Part shown: positions 37,237 to 51,612 of the stretch, in pieces
Numbering within the stretch: the stretch's first letter is position 1
Layout: the number at the start of each line of letters is the position of its first letter
Assembly (NCBI RefSeq): GCF_002165135.1
Contig: NZ_NFZQ01000006.1
Location: 1-64,000, forward strand
DNA length: 64,000 bases
Source: Pseudomonas sp. SID14000
GTDB taxonomy: Bacteria > Pseudomonadota > Gammaproteobacteria > Pseudomonadales > Pseudomonadaceae
Direction: 5' to 3'
Made by a program: the position numbers and the translations under genes
The notes under the pieces: model-generated
Told to the model about the DNA's origin: nothing
Databases searched by the model: none
The model's input: the letters and a program-made list of their open reading frames with translations, nothing else

Positions 37237-37264
37237 CTTGAAAAAGCCCGCAATTGCCTTCATC
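37237..37264 (+). promoter_or_regulatory. candidate sigma-32 promoter of clpX
   Basis: CTTGAAA is a perfect heat-shock -35 element, followed after 13 bp by CCTTCATC, a partial match to CCCCATNT. It lies 35 bp before the clpX start. Confidence 0.45.
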
Positions 37265-37298
37265 TTGTGTTGCAAGCCTACCGGATTGGATCGATCGA

Positions 37299-38582
37299 AT
37301 GACTGACACCCGTAACGGCGAGGACAGCGGCAAATTGCTTTATTGCTCCTTCTGCGGCAAAAGCCAGCACGAAGTGCGCAAACTGATTGCCGGGCCCTCG
37401 GTATTTATCTGCGACGAGTGCGTCGACCTGTGCAACGACATCATCCGTGAGGAGGTGCAGGAAGCCCAGGCCGAGAGCAGCGCGCACAAATTGCCTTCGC
37501 CGAAAGAAATCAGCGGTATCCTGGACCAGTACGTCATTGGTCAGGAGCGCGCGAAGAAGGTGCTTGCCGTAGCGGTGTACAACCACTACAAGCGCCTGAA
37601 CCAGCGTGACAAGAAGGGTGACGAAGTCGAACTCGGCAAGAGCAACATCCTGCTCATCGGGCCGACCGGCTCGGGCAAGACCCTGCTTGCCGAAACCCTT
37701 GCACGCCTGTTGAACGTACCGTTCACCATTGCTGACGCCACCACCCTGACCGAAGCCGGTTACGTGGGTGAGGACGTCGAGAACATCATCCAGAAGCTGT
37801 TGCAGAAGTGCGACTACGACGTGGAAAAGGCCCAGATGGGCATTGTCTACATCGACGAGATCGACAAGATCTCGCGCAAGTCGGACAACCCGTCCATCAC
37901 CCGTGACGTCTCGGGCGAGGGTGTGCAGCAGGCACTGCTGAAGCTGATCGAAGGCACCGTGGCTTCGGTTCCGCCGCAAGGCGGCCGCAAGCACCCGCAA
38001 CAGGAATTCCTGCAGGTCGATACCCGCAACATCCTGTTCATCTGCGGTGGCGCCTTCTCCGGCCTGGAAAAGGTCATCCAGAACCGCTCCACCAAGGGTG
38101 GCATCGGTTTTGGCGCCGAAGTACGCAGCAAGGAAGAGGGCAAGAAGGTTGGCGAGTCCCTGCGTGAGGTCGAGCCGGACGATCTGGTCAAGTTTGGCCT
38201 GATCCCGGAGTTCGTCGGCCGCCTGCCGGTACTGGCAACCCTCGACGAGCTGGACGAGGCTGCGCTGATGCAGATTCTCACCGAGCCGAAGAACGCCTTG
38301 ACCAAGCAGTATGCCAAGCTGTTCGAGATGGAAAACGTCGACCTCGAGTTCCGCAGTGATGCGCTCAAGGCCGTGGCGCGCAAGGCCCTGGAGCGCAAGA
38401 CCGGTGCCCGTGGCCTGCGTTCGATCCTCGAAGGCGTGCTGCTCGACACCATGTACGAGATTCCTTCGAAGAAGGATGTCAGCAAGGTGGTGATCGACGA
38501 GAGCGTCATCGATGGCACCTCGCAGCCGCTGATGATCTACGAAAACAGCGAGCCGCAAGCCAAGGCCGCACCGGACGCCTGA
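37299..38582 (+). CDS. clpX: Clp protease ATP-binding subunit ClpX
   Basis: A 427-residue AAA+ unfoldase. The N-terminal zinc-binding domain uses C16, C19, C38 and C41 (CSFCGK, CDEC). Walker [13 protein letters not shown] is near residue 121, Walker [11 protein letters not shown] follows, and the IGF-type loop that docks on ClpP is in GGIGFGAEV. It unfolds tagged substrates and feeds them to ClpP. The start at MTDTRNGED fits family length. It has a possible promoter of its own and a terminator after it. Confidence 0.97.
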   Translation: MTDTRNGEDSGKLLYCSFCGKSQHEVRKLIAGPSVFICDECVDLCNDIIREEVQEAQAESSAHKLPSPKEISGILDQYVIGQERAKKVLAVAVYNHYKRLNQRDKKGDEVELGKSNILLIGPTGSGKTLLAETLARLLNVPFTIADATTLTEAGYVGEDVENIIQKLLQKCDYDVEKAQMGIVYIDEIDKISRKSDNPSITRDVSGEGVQQALLKLIEGTVASVPPQGGRKHPQQEFLQVDTRNILFICGGAFSGLEKVIQNRSTKGGIGFGAEVRSKEEGKKVGESLREVEPDDLVKFGLIPEFVGRLPVLATLDELDEAALMQILTEPKNALTKQYAKLFEMENVDLEFRSDALKAVARKALERKTGARGLRSILEGVLLDTMYEIPSKKDVSKVVIDESVIDGTSQPLMIYENSEPQAKAAPDA

Positions 38583-38615
38583 TCCAGGCAATGACCGGTT
38601 GACGGTTGCAAGCAA

Positions 38616-38646
38616 GAAGGGGGCCTACGGGCCCCTTTCTGCTTTT
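38616..38646 (+). terminator. clpX terminator
   Basis: AAGGGGGCC-TAC-GGGCCCCTTT forms a GC-rich hairpin followed by CTGCTTTT, 33 bp after the clpX stop. Confidence 0.85.
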
Positions 38647-38658
38647 CCTGCGCTAGCG

Positions 38659-38687
38659 CTTGTAATTTCCCAAGTGTGCCCCCACAT
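38659..38687 (+). promoter_or_regulatory. candidate sigma-32 promoter of lon
   Basis: CTTGTAA is followed after 14 bp by CCCCACAT, close to the heat-shock consensus CTTGAAA / CCCCATNT. It lies about 60 bp before the lon start, where heat-shock control is known in other proteobacteria. Confidence 0.55.
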
Positions 38688-38746
38688 TAGGTCCAAGCAT
38701 CATTTCCACCGGTTTCCGGCCATAAGGCCGCTGTAGAGGCGAAATC

Positions 38747-41143
<2,397 letters not shown>

Positions 41144-41167
41144 TAGTTTTTGGCTGGGGGGCTTTCC

Positions 41168-41197
41168 TTGACAGTTTTTTCGGGGCCTTGCTATAAA
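41168..41197 (+). promoter_or_regulatory. hupB promoter
   Basis: TTGACA and TATAAA are separated by 18 bp, nearly perfect sigma-70 elements, about 99 bp before the hupB start. This fits the high expression of HU. Confidence 0.8.
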
Positions 41198-41295
41198 GCG
41201 GCACGCTATTGTCATCAGGCCACCCAGCACACGTTTCATAAGCTTTTCATTACATACTTAGAAACAAACTCAATTGAGAAATAAGGGGACTTAGA

Positions 41296-41568
41296 GTGAA
41301 CAAGTCGGAACTGATTGACGCTATCGCCGCATCTGCTGACATCCCGAAAGCTGTAGCCGGCCGTGCGCTGGACGCAGTCATCGAATCCGTCACCGGCGCC
41401 CTGAAGCAAGGTGACGATGTGGTACTGGTTGGCTTCGGTACCTTCTCGGTCAAGGAGCGTGCAGAGCGCACCGGCCGCAACCCGCAAACCGGTAACGCGA
41501 TCAAGATCGCTGCCGCCAAGGTTCCAGGCTTCAAGGCTGGCAAAGGCCTGAAAGACGCCGTCAACTAA
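41296..41568 (+). CDS. hupB: DNA-binding protein HU-beta
   Basis: A 90-residue nucleoid protein. The dimerisation helices ([20 protein letters not shown]) and the DNA-binding arm [12 protein letters not shown] are intact. GTG start after GGGGACTTAGA. It has its own strong promoter and terminator between lon and ppiD, the usual gamma-proteobacterial arrangement. Confidence 0.97.
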   Translation: MNKSELIDAIAASADIPKAVAGRALDAVIESVTGALKQGDDVVLVGFGTFSVKERAERTGRNPQTGNAIKIAAAKVPGFKAGKGLKDAVN

Positions 41569-41655
41569 GTCGTCTCTTTCAGCCGGACCTGGCCTGGCCA
41601 GGTTCGAGCACGGTGATGGCGGGGTGCAAACGTTCCCGCCTGACACGTTTGCTAA

Positions 41656-41690
41656 GAAAAGGCGCATCCTCGGATGCGCCTTTCTTTTAT
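41656..41690 (+). terminator. hupB terminator
   Basis: AAAAGGCGCATCC / GGATGCGCCTTT form a long stem with a tight loop, followed by CTTTTAT. Strong intrinsic terminator before ppiD. Confidence 0.92.
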
Positions 41691-41751
41691 CAGGTTTCTA
41701 CCCACGCTCCGCGGTTGTCGACGCAGTGGTACAGCCGTTTCTGGGGGACGC

Positions 41752-43623
41752 ATGCTGCAAAATATCAGGGACAATTCACAAGGTTGGATTGCCAAGACCA
41801 TCATCGGCCTAATCGTCGTGTTGATGGCGTTGACCGGCTTCGAAGCCATTTTCCAGGCCGCCACCCACAGCCAGGACGCCGCCAAGGTGAACGGCCAGAC
41901 CATCAGCCAGAACGAGCTGAGCCAGGCGGCCGACATGCAGCGCCGTCAGCTGATGCAACAGTTGGGCAAGGATTTCGACCCGGCACTGCTGGACGACAAA
42001 TTGCTGCGTGAAGAGGCACTGAAGGGCCTGATCAGCCGCAAGCTGCTGCTGCAAGGCGCCGAAGATGCCAAGTTCGCCTTCTCCGAGGCCGCGCTAGATC
42101 AGGTAATCCTGCAGACGCCGGAATTCCAGGTGGACGGCAAGTTCAGTGCCGACCGTTTCGACCAGGTCATTCGCCAGATGGGCTATGGCCGCATGCAGTT
42201 CCGCGACATGCTGGCCGAGGAAATGCTCATCGGTCAGCTGCGCACCGGCCTTGCCGGCAGCAGCTTCGTCACCGACCAGCAGGTCGATGCCTTTGCCCGC
42301 CTTGAGAAGCAGACCCGTGACTTCGCCTCCCTGACCTTCAAGGCCGACCCGGCCGCGGTCAAGGTCAGCGATGAAGAGGTCAAGACACACTACGACCAGC
42401 ACGCCAAGGAGTTCATGTCGCCTGACCAGGTGGTGATCGACTATGTCGAGCTGAAGAAGTCGGCGTTCTTCGACCAGGTCAAGGTGACCGACGAAGAGCT
42501 CAAGGCCCAGTACGAGAAGGAAATCGCCAACCTCGCCGAGCAGCGCCATGCCGCGCACATCCTCATCGAGGTCAACGACAAGGTCACCGATGCCCAGGCC
42601 AAGGCCCGCGCTGAAGAGATCGAGCAGCGCCTGGCCAAGGGTGAAGACTTTGCCGCGCTGGCCAAGGAGTACTCCCAGGATCCGGGTTCGGCCAACAGCG
42701 GTGGTGACCTTGGCTTCGCCGGCCCAGGCGTTTATGACCCGGCGTTCGAGGATGCGCTGTACAAACTGCAAGATGGCCAGGTCTCGGCGCCGGTACGCAC
42801 CGAGTTCGGCTACCACCTGATCAAGCTGTTGGGCGTTCAGGCGCCGGAAGTGCCGAGCTTCGCCAGCCTGAAGGACAAGCTGACCCGTGACCTGAAGATC
42901 CCGCTGGTCGAGCAGCGTTACGTCGACGCCAGCAAGCAATTGCAGGATGCCGCCTACGAGGCTTCCGACCTGGCCCAGCCGGCCCAGGACCTGAACCTGA
43001 AGGTACACACCTCCGCAGCCTTCGGCCGCGAGGGTGGCGAAGGCATCACTGCCAACCGTTCGGTAGTGCAGGCCGCATTCTCCGAAGAAGTGCTGGAGGA
43101 GGGTGCCAACAGCACCGCCATCGAGCTCGACCCGGAAACCACTGTGGTGCTGCGTGTCAAGGAGCACCGCAAGCCGGAGCAGCTGCCGCTGGAAGCCGTG
43201 GCCGGGAACATCCGCGAACACCTGGCCAAAGAAAAGGCAACTGCCGAGCTCAAAGCCAAGGCGGACAAGCTGATTGCCGGTCTGCGTGACGGTTCCATCG
43301 CGGCGGGCAGCGTGCACGAAGGGCAGGGCTGGAAGGCCTATGAAGCAGTCACCCGCGGCGAGGACGGTATCGACCCGGCCGAGCTGCAGGCGCTGTTCCG
43401 TCTGGGCAAGCCACAGGCCAAGGACAAGCCGGTATATGGCAGTGTGGTGCTGCGTGACGGTAGCCTGGTGGTACTGCAGCTCAAGGGTGTCAACGAAGGC
43501 GCTACTGCCACTGACGAAGAGAAGCAGCAGATCCGCCGCTACCTCGCGTCGCGTGCAGGCCAGCAGGACTTCGCGGCGTACCGCAAGCAGCTGGAAGCCA
43601 AGGCGGACATCACCCGTTACTAA
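41752..43623 (+). CDS. ppiD: periplasmic folding chaperone PpiD (SurA N-terminal/parvulin)
   Basis: 623 residues anchored in the inner membrane by one helix (about 13-34), with the bulk in the periplasm. The SurA-like N-terminal chaperone region is at about 37-170. The parvulin domain is at about 263-360 (RHAAHILIEV, YSQDPGSANSGGDLGF, EFGYHLIKL), with a second inactive-looking half after it. It binds newly exported proteins near SecYEG. GGGGGA lies just before the ATG. The length matches PpiD. Confidence 0.95.
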   Translation: MLQNIRDNSQGWIAKTIIGLIVVLMALTGFEAIFQAATHSQDAAKVNGQTISQNELSQAADMQRRQLMQQLGKDFDPALLDDKLLREEALKGLISRKLLLQGAEDAKFAFSEAALDQVILQTPEFQVDGKFSADRFDQVIRQMGYGRMQFRDMLAEEMLIGQLRTGLAGSSFVTDQQVDAFARLEKQTRDFASLTFKADPAAVKVSDEEVKTHYDQHAKEFMSPDQVVIDYVELKKSAFFDQVKVTDEELKAQYEKEIANLAEQRHAAHILIEVNDKVTDAQAKARAEEIEQRLAKGEDFAALAKEYSQDPGSANSGGDLGFAGPGVYDPAFEDALYKLQDGQVSAPVRTEFGYHLIKLLGVQAPEVPSFASLKDKLTRDLKIPLVEQRYVDASKQLQDAAYEASDLAQPAQDLNLKVHTSAAFGREGGEGITANRSVVQAAFSEEVLEEGANSTAIELDPETTVVLRVKEHRKPEQLPLEAVAGNIREHLAKEKATAELKAKADKLIAGLRDGSIAAGSVHEGQGWKAYEAVTRGEDGIDPAELQALFRLGKPQAKDKPVYGSVVLRDGSLVVLQLKGVNEGATATDEEKQQIRRYLASRAGQQDFAAYRKQLEAKADITRY

Positions 43624-43680
43624 GGTGATGGAAGCATGAACGAACAGGCCGCCCAGTGCGGCCTGTTTCGTTTCTGTTGT

Positions 43681-43770
43681 CTGTGCCGGCCTCTTCGCGG
43701 GTACCGCGCTGACCTTGAACCCGGCGCGGTACCTGTGGGAGCGGGTTTACCCGCGAAGAGGCCGGCACAG
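43681..43770. repeat. nested REP inverted repeat
   Basis: A perfect 23-bp inverted repeat (43681-43703 with 43748-43770, including GCCGGCCTCTTCGCGGGTA) contains a second foldback GTACCGCGC / GCGCGGTAC. It lies between the convergent ppiD and patatin genes. Confidence 0.88.
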
Positions 43771-43782
43771 GCATCACAAGGC

Positions 43783-44823
43783 CTAGCGCTTCGTCCCTTC
43801 ATAGCTGTCCAGCGTATCCCGCGCAATCTCCCGCCCCAGGGCAATCAGCTCCGGCGCCTTGTAGAACTCGAAGAACCGGCACACCCGTTTGGGCACGTTG
43901 ATCAGTACATCCGGTGGATAGCCGGCGATCTTGTACTGTGCCAACGAGGTTTGCATGACCTCGAAACTCTGGTTGATCAAATCCAGCAGCGAAGCGGGCC
44001 CCACGTTGTCGATGATGAACGAGCCGGTCGCCGACTTCGGCGCGCCCTCGCGCTCCGGCGCCGCGGCCGGTTGCTGGCCTTCCGGGTCGGCGGTATCGGC
44101 CAGCCACGGGTTCGGCGGCGCCAGCCCTTCGGCGACGATTTCCTGCTCGATACGGATCAGTTCCTCCGCAGGCTTGCGCCGGAACGGCAAGCGCGACCCC
44201 AGCGAACTGAGCAGGGCATCGAAACGCATCTTGAATGCTGCCGGGCGTTCGATCACCGGCAACTGGTACTGCTTCTGGTTGGTGGCGTTGAGGTTTACCG
44301 CAATGATCAGGTCGCAGTGGCTGGACACCACCGGCACGATTGGTAGTGGGTTGAGGATGCCGCCGTCGACCAGCATGCGGTTGCCTTGCATCACCGGCGT
44401 GAACAGGCTGGGGATGGCCGCCGAGGCGCGCATCGCCTGGTGCAGGCAGCCCTCCTGGAACCAGATTTCCTGCTGGTTGGTGAGGTCGGCTGCAACTGCC
44501 GTGTAGGGGATGCGCAACTGCTCGATGTTGATCTCGCCGACGATCTTGCGGATTTGCCCGAACACCTTGTCGCCGCGAATTGCGCCGAGGCGAAAGCTGA
44601 CATCGACCAGGCGTAACACATCCAGGTAGTCGAGGCTCTCGATCCAGTTTCGGTATTCTTCCAGCTTGCCGGCGGCATAGATGCCGCCAATCACCGCACC
44701 CATGGAGCAGCCGGCGATGCAGGCGATGTCGTAGCCGCGGCGCTCGATTTCCTCGATCACGCCGATGTGTGCATACCCCCGGGCTCCGCCCGATCCCAGT
44801 ACCAGTGCCACGCGCTTGCTCAT
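43783..44823 (-). CDS. patatin-like phospholipase
   Basis: A 346-residue lipid acyl hydrolase of the RssA/patatin family. The oxyanion hole GSGGARGYAHIG (residues 10-21), nucleophile serine S40 in GCSMGA, and catalytic aspartate in MLVDGGILNPLP are all present. A variable acidic and proline-rich linker lies at about 240-275. No signal peptide, so it is probably cytosolic or membrane-associated. The start is the second of two close ATGs because GGGGA is best spaced to it. Confidence 0.9.
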   Translation of the reverse strand: MSKRVALVLGSGGARGYAHIGVIEEIERRGYDIACIAGCSMGAVIGGIYAAGKLEEYRNWIESLDYLDVLRLVDVSFRLGAIRGDKVFGQIRKIVGEINIEQLRIPYTAVAADLTNQQEIWFQEGCLHQAMRASAAIPSLFTPVMQGNRMLVDGGILNPLPIVPVVSSHCDLIIAVNLNATNQKQYQLPVIERPAAFKMRFDALLSSLGSRLPFRRKPAEELIRIEQEIVAEGLAPPNPWLADTADPEGQQPAAAPEREGAPKSATGSFIIDNVGPASLLDLINQSFEVMQTSLAQYKIAGYPPDVLINVPKRVCRFFEFYKAPELIALGREIARDTLDSYEGTKR

Positions 44824-45001
44824 GAACATTCCCCGGCCAGTGCAACCATGGTCCTACAATGCACCCATCGCTGCCTGTGCTTCAATGTACATCGCACTGA
44901 GCTAGTGTAATAAAACTGGCCAGGCAAAGCTGGCTGGGCAGGGCACTTTTTTGTTGCCGGGGCGTCGAACAGCCACCGTTTTTTCCATTGAGGTATTACC
45001 G

Positions 45002-45280
45002 ATGAAAGCCTGGATCTGCCTTCCACTGATTGCCTTGGCCCTTGCTGGCTGCGCAGGCAAGACGGCCTATCGCGAGAGTTGTGCGACCCAGCTGGATGCC
45101 GCCTGGAAGGAGCTGGACCTGGCCAAGGCCGAAGGCTTTGCCGGTGCCGTGAGTTACTCCAAGGCCTTGTCGCTGCTGACCGGGGCCAAGACCCAGCAGC
45201 AGTTCGAAGGTTATGAAAGCTGTACCAGAAAAGCCGAAAAGGCCCGCTTCTACATTCGTGAGTCTCGCGCCGGGCGCTGA
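45002..45280 (+). CDS. small lipoprotein
   Basis: A 92-residue protein with a lipoprotein signal (ICLPLIALALAGC, Cys17), then a short helical mature part of about 75 residues (CATQLDAAWKELDLAKAEGF, VSYSKALSLLTGAKTQQQF). There are two further cysteines (C27, C75), which may form a disulfide. GAGGTATTACCG precedes the ATG. The CHAD gene starts 17 bp downstream, so the two probably form an operon. Function unknown. Confidence 0.82.
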   Translation: MKAWICLPLIALALAGCAGKTAYRESCATQLDAAWKELDLAKAEGFAGAVSYSKALSLLTGAKTQQQFEGYESCTRKAEKARFYIRESRAGR

Positions 45281-45297
45281 CCAAGGAGCGTCTTTCA

Positions 45298-46077
45298 ATG
45301 TCTGCCATGCTCGATCATGTGGTTGCCCAGATAGTGGCCTTGCAGGTGCGCCTGCTGGCCTGCCGCGAACGCCTGGCTGCTGATACTGACAGTGAGGCCT
45401 TGCACGACCTGCGCACCACGCTGCGGCGTCTGCGCAGCCTGCTGCGACCGCTGCGTGGGCTGCCGGGGGTGGAGCAACTGGAGGACGCCGCCAGGATGTT
45501 GGGTACCCTCACCACGCCGCTGCGTGACCGTGAGGTGCTGGCGGCGGAATTGATCGGGCGTGGTTTTGCCGAGGCCGGGCAGCGGCGCCTGGAAGGGCGT
45601 GGCAGGACCTTCGCCAATGTTGCCGCCAGCCCGCAGCTGACCCGGGTGCTGGCGATTGTCGACGCGTTTCCGCTGTTCCTGCGGGCAGCCGGCCGCGAAG
45701 GGCTGGTCAAGGCGCTGGAAAAGCGTATCGACAAACGCCTGGTCAAACAGTGGCGCAAGTTGCACAAAGCGTTGCAGGACCCGTCCCACGACCGCCACCG
45801 CCTGCGTTTGCTGATCAAGCGTGCGCGCTATGGCGACGAGGCCTATCCGCAGCTCGACCATGCGGGCAAACAGTTGCGGCGCTTGCTGAAGCAGGCCCAG
45901 GGCGACCTCGGTGACTGGCACGATCGCCTGCAATGGTTGCTGCAGGCCCGCGACCATGCCGACCTGGCACCCTGCAAGGCCGCCTGGGAGCAGGAATTGC
46001 ACGAGGCCGAGCGCCGTTCGGATGTGACGCTGGATGCACTGCAGCAGGCGCTGGCGCGGCGAAAGCCCGAAAAATGA
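45298..46077 (+). CDS. CHAD-domain protein
   Basis: A 259-residue helical protein with the conserved histidines and basic residues of CHAD domains: LHDLRTTLRRLRSLLRPL near residue 35, then DRHRLRLLIKRARY near 165 and LGDWHDRLQWLLQ near 205. CHAD domains bind inorganic polyphosphate, often at granules. There is no fused CYTH triphosphatase domain, unlike many relatives. It follows a small lipoprotein gene. AAGGAGCGTC precedes the ATG. Confidence 0.88.
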   Translation: MSAMLDHVVAQIVALQVRLLACRERLAADTDSEALHDLRTTLRRLRSLLRPLRGLPGVEQLEDAARMLGTLTTPLRDREVLAAELIGRGFAEAGQRRLEGRGRTFANVAASPQLTRVLAIVDAFPLFLRAAGREGLVKALEKRIDKRLVKQWRKLHKALQDPSHDRHRLRLLIKRARYGDEAYPQLDHAGKQLRRLLKQAQGDLGDWHDRLQWLLQARDHADLAPCKAAWEQELHEAERRSDVTLDALQQALARRKPEK

Positions 46078-46154
46078 CCGATATGCGGGCTGATCGGCAA
46101 GGGTTTGCTGGCTAGGATGAGCAGACCTTTCTCGCTGCAGGCAGGAGCCGGCCA

Positions 46155-46952
46155 ATGAATTTCAACCAACTGCTCGACGCCGTGCGGGCCAACCCCGAAG
46201 CTGTGAGCGTCCCGCCAAGCTGGGCCCAGGGTCGCGCCGCCTTTGGCGGGCTGATGGCGGCCATGGTGTATGAGGCCATGCGCCAGAAAATCTCCGATGA
46301 GCGCCCTGTGCGTTCGTTGGCCATCAGCTTTGTGGCGCCGGCCGCGGCGGACGTGCCAATCCGCTTCGATGTGGAGGTGCTGCGTGAAGGCAAGGCTGTC
46401 AGCACCTTGCTGGGCCGTGCCGTTCAAGACGGCCAGGTGGTGACCTTGGTGCAGGGCAACTTCGGTGCAGGGCGGCCGTCGGTGGTCGATTTGCCGGCGT
46501 TGCCCGCCACGGAAATGAAAGCGCTCGAAGACGCAGCCCCCGAGCTACCCCACATCAAAGGCGTTACCCCGGAGTTCATGCAACATGTGGCCTTGCGCTG
46601 GGCGGTGGGTGGGTTGCCGTTCAGTGGCAATCAGTCGCGCCAGATGGGTGGCTGGGTACGTTTGCGTGGAGTGGCCGAAGAACCGGTCAACGAGGCGCAC
46701 CTGCTGGCATTGGTCGATGCCTGGCCACCGAGCCTGATGCCATTTCTCAAGCAGCCCGCTGCCGGCAGTACGTTGACCTGGACCATTGAATTCATGCAGC
46801 CCACGGCGAAGTTGTCCACCCTGGACTGGTGCCGTTATTGCGTGGAAACCGAACATGCGCGAGATGGATATGGGCATGCTGCCGCCGCCTTGAGGACGGC
46901 GCAGGGCGAGTTGCTGGCCTTGAGCCGGCAGACGGTTACCGTGTTTGCCTGA
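46155..46952 (+). CDS. acyl-CoA thioesterase (double hotdog, TesB-like)
   Basis: A 265-residue protein of the thioesterase II-like double-hotdog build. The N-terminal hotdog has GRAAFGGLMAAMVYEAM and SLAISFVAPAA; the C-terminal hotdog has DAWPPSLMPFL and WTIEFMQPT. This family hydrolyses acyl-CoA; the preferred chain length is not visible. GCAGGAGCCGGCC precedes the ATG. It stands alone between the CHAD gene and a REP pair. Confidence 0.85.
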   Translation: MNFNQLLDAVRANPEAVSVPPSWAQGRAAFGGLMAAMVYEAMRQKISDERPVRSLAISFVAPAAADVPIRFDVEVLREGKAVSTLLGRAVQDGQVVTLVQGNFGAGRPSVVDLPALPATEMKALEDAAPELPHIKGVTPEFMQHVALRWAVGGLPFSGNQSRQMGGWVRLRGVAEEPVNEAHLLALVDAWPPSLMPFLKQPAAGSTLTWTIEFMQPTAKLSTLDWCRYCVETEHARDGYGHAAAALRTAQGELLALSRQTVTVFA

Positions 46953-46977
46953 CCGAGCCGGGGGAGCGCGTTGCGCT

Positions 46978-47081
46978 CCTTTCGCGACACAAGGCCGCTC
47001 CCACAGGGATCGTGTAAATTTCAGGCCATGCGCGATTTTGTGGGAACGGCCTTGCGTCGCGATTGGGCTGCAGAGCAGCCC
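46978..47081. repeat. REP pair (inverted)
   Basis: TTTCGCGACACAAGGCCGC with TCCCACAGGGA on the left is mirrored by TTTTGTGGGAACGGCC with TTGCGTCGCGA on the right, which has a few base changes. It lies between the convergent thioesterase and Mpo1-like genes. Confidence 0.8.
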
Positions 47082-47089
47082 CAATGGCA

Positions 47090-47458
47090 TCAGCGCCGAT
47101 GTTTATGCCGCTCCCGCCAGGCCTTCCACCAGGCCCCGCTCAGCAAGAAGCGCGGAAAGGTGATGAACTGCTCGGTCAGCAGGCGTTGCACGGCATCCTT
47201 GCGGTTGGCGAAGGGCTCGGGTTGCTCGGCTTCCAGGCGATGGCCCTGGCGCTGTAGACCCAGGCCGGCGATCAGCGCAATGATGCCAACGGCAATCTGG
47301 CCCAGATCCAGGCCGAGCAGGCCGGACAGAATCAGCAACGCCCCGAGGATGAACAACGGCACGGCGATCAGGTGCAGCACCAGGTTGGTCGGGTGGCGGT
47401 GGTTATGGTGGTAGCCGCGCCATTGCCAAGCGGGCAGGTTGGGCAGACGTTTGCTCAT
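47090..47458 (-). CDS. Mpo1-like (DUF962) membrane protein
   Basis: A 122-residue protein with histidines clustered before the first membrane helix (YHHNHRHPTNLVLHL, about 16-30), two hydrophobic segments (about 28-48, 52-68) and a C-terminal FITFPRFLLSGAWWKAW. This matches the Mpo1 family, named for a yeast iron-dependent dioxygenase that shortens 2-hydroxy fatty acids. The histidines could bind iron. A bacterial role is not established, so the function is tentative. Confidence 0.65.
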   Translation of the reverse strand: MSKRLPNLPAWQWRGYHHNHRHPTNLVLHLIAVPLFILGALLILSGLLGLDLGQIAVGIIALIAGLGLQRQGHRLEAEQPEPFANRKDAVQRLLTEQFITFPRFLLSGAWWKAWRERHKHRR

Positions 47459-47533
47459 GGGTATTTCCTCTCGGTCATGCCCAAAGCGTAGTGCGGCCCC
47501 CGGACGGGGGCCAATCGAGGCTGGCTATGATGA

Positions 47534-49012
47534 CTATAGCTTGAGTTGGCCAATGGCCTTGTTCAATTCGCCGGCCAGGGTCGCCAGTTCGCTGCTGGTC
47601 GTCGCCGAGCCCACGGTCTGCTGCACGGTTTGTTCGGTGACATCGCGGATACTCACCACGGCGCGGTTCATTTCCTCGGCCACCTGGCTTTGCTGCTCGG
47701 CTGCCACGGCAATCTGGGTGTTACTTTCTCGCATCTGCGCCACGGCACCGGTAATCTCGGCCAGTGCTTCACCGGCCTCTCGGGCCTGCCTGACACAGTC
47801 GTCGGCCTTGTACGAGCTTTCCTGCATGAATTCCACCGCATCGCGGGTGCCCGACTGCAGGGCCGAGACCATGGTGGTGATCTCGTCGGTGGAGGTTTGC
47901 ACGCGCTTGGCCAGGTTGCGCACTTCATCGGCCACCACGGCAAAGCCGCGGCCCAGGTCGCCGGCGCGCGCTGCTTCGATGGCGGCGTTGAGCGCCAGCA
48001 GGTTGGTCTGCTCGGCGATGCTGTGGATCACACTGACCACGCCGTTGATCTTCTGGCTGTCTTCGGCCAGTTGGCGAATCATCTCGGCGGTTTGCTGCAC
48101 GCCGCTGGACAGCCCGGAAATCGAATCTTGCACCCGGCTGACCACCTCCTGGCCGCTACCGGCCAGGGTGTCGGCGGTTTGTGACAGGTCACGGGTGGCG
48201 CCAGCATGCTGGGCGATGTGGTGCACTGTCGCCGACATTTCGTTGATGGCGGTAGCGGCCTGGTCGGTCTCGCTCTGCTGGCCGAGCATGCCGTGGCGCA
48301 CATCGCTCATGCTCGCTGCCAGGCGTGCGGCACCGGAGTCCAGTTGTGCGGCGGTGTGGGCGACGGTACTGACCACGCGGTGGTAGGTCGCCTGCATGGC
48401 ATTGAAGGCCCCGGCCATCTGGCCGACCTCGTCGCCACAGGCCAGTGGCACGCGGGCCGACAGGTCGCCGGTTTTTTCCACGTGCAGCATCACGTCCTTG
48501 AGAGTATTGAGCTGGCTGAGCAGGAAGCGGATCAGCAGTTGCGAGGCGCCGAGCATGGCCAGCATCAGGACCAGTACGCACACCGCGTAGTTGCTGAAGC
48601 GGTCGAAGAACACCTGGCGCAGACTCGGCGACTGGGCCAGCACAGCCATTTGCTGATCGCCGTTGCGCAGCACCTGCGCGCCATGTACTGGGTTGTTGCC
48701 GAAGAGCCGGGCGGCGGGCAGTTCGACCCAGCCTTGGGCGTTGCGCAGGGCCTCAAGGGGTTCACCTGCGAAGCTAGGCGTTTGCCCGGCCGACCAGTTG
48801 ATGACATTGGGCTGGCGGGGTAGCGGCTGCCCGGCCGGCCAGGCAGCCAGTAGTTGGGCCTGCGCCGCAGCCTGGGCCTGAGCGGCCTCGGCGCGTGCGC
48901 GCTGCTCCAGGTGCACGGCATAGAGCACCAGCAGCAAGGTCGTGACAAAGGCCACCGCGTTGACGGCCCAGAACTTGTACTTCAGGGAAACATTGCTAAG
49001 CCAGGCACCCAT
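47534..49012 (-). CDS. methyl-accepting chemotaxis protein
   Basis: A 492-residue transducer. TM1 is at about 13-35, a short periplasmic region at about 36-145 belongs to no sensor family I recognise, TM2 is at about 143-165, then HAMP (about 165-220). The signalling domain has the tip [20 protein letters not shown]. The sensor region is too small for dCache and has no obvious four-helix pattern; its ligand is unknown. The start follows a region with AGA/GAAG purines. It stands alone. Confidence 0.88.
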   Translation of the reverse strand: MGAWLSNVSLKYKFWAVNAVAFVTTLLLVLYAVHLEQRARAEAAQAQAAAQAQLLAAWPAGQPLPRQPNVINWSAGQTPSFAGEPLEALRNAQGWVELPAARLFGNNPVHGAQVLRNGDQQMAVLAQSPSLRQVFFDRFSNYAVCVLVLMLAMLGASQLLIRFLLSQLNTLKDVMLHVEKTGDLSARVPLACGDEVGQMAGAFNAMQATYHRVVSTVAHTAAQLDSGAARLAASMSDVRHGMLGQQSETDQAATAINEMSATVHHIAQHAGATRDLSQTADTLAGSGQEVVSRVQDSISGLSSGVQQTAEMIRQLAEDSQKINGVVSVIHSIAEQTNLLALNAAIEAARAGDLGRGFAVVADEVRNLAKRVQTSTDEITTMVSALQSGTRDAVEFMQESSYKADDCVRQAREAGEALAEITGAVAQMRESNTQIAVAAEQQSQVAEEMNRAVVSIRDVTEQTVQQTVGSATTSSELATLAGELNKAIGQLKL

Positions 49013-49119
49013 GGGCAGGTCTTCTCTGAGTTGAGCGGGAACAATATTGGCAAGGTGCCATCATTGTGCCGGCGTGCGCCATGGAATTTGTTGATGCATA
49101 TCAACACCAAGCACCAGCC

Positions 49120-49216
49120 CCTGTAGGAGCAGCCTTGTGCTGCGAAGGGGCAGGTAAGGCCAATCGAATGTTGTAGCTGTTATGGCCTCTTCGCAGCACA
49201 AGGCTGCTCCTACAAA
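49120..49216. repeat. REP pair (GTAGGAGC class, inverted)
   Basis: CCTGTAGGAGCAGCCTTGTG with CTGCGAAGGGG is mirrored by CCTCTTCGCAGCACAAGG with CTGCTCCTACA. It lies between the chemoreceptor start and tatD. Confidence 0.85.
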
Positions 49217-49230
49217 GGGGCGCGTCGGGT

Positions 49231-51593
<2,363 letters not shown>

Positions 51594-51595
51594 CA

Positions 51596-51612
51596 AATCG
51601 ATTTTATCGATT
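51596..51612. promoter_or_regulatory. perfect palindrome upstream of the DoxX gene
   Basis: AATCGAT-TTT-ATCGATT is a perfect 7-3-7 inverted repeat with a LysR-like T-N11-A pattern, 95 bp before the DoxX start. Next to it are AT-rich stretches (GTTAATG, TTTTTTGCGATTTTC) that may include the promoter. Confidence 0.5.
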
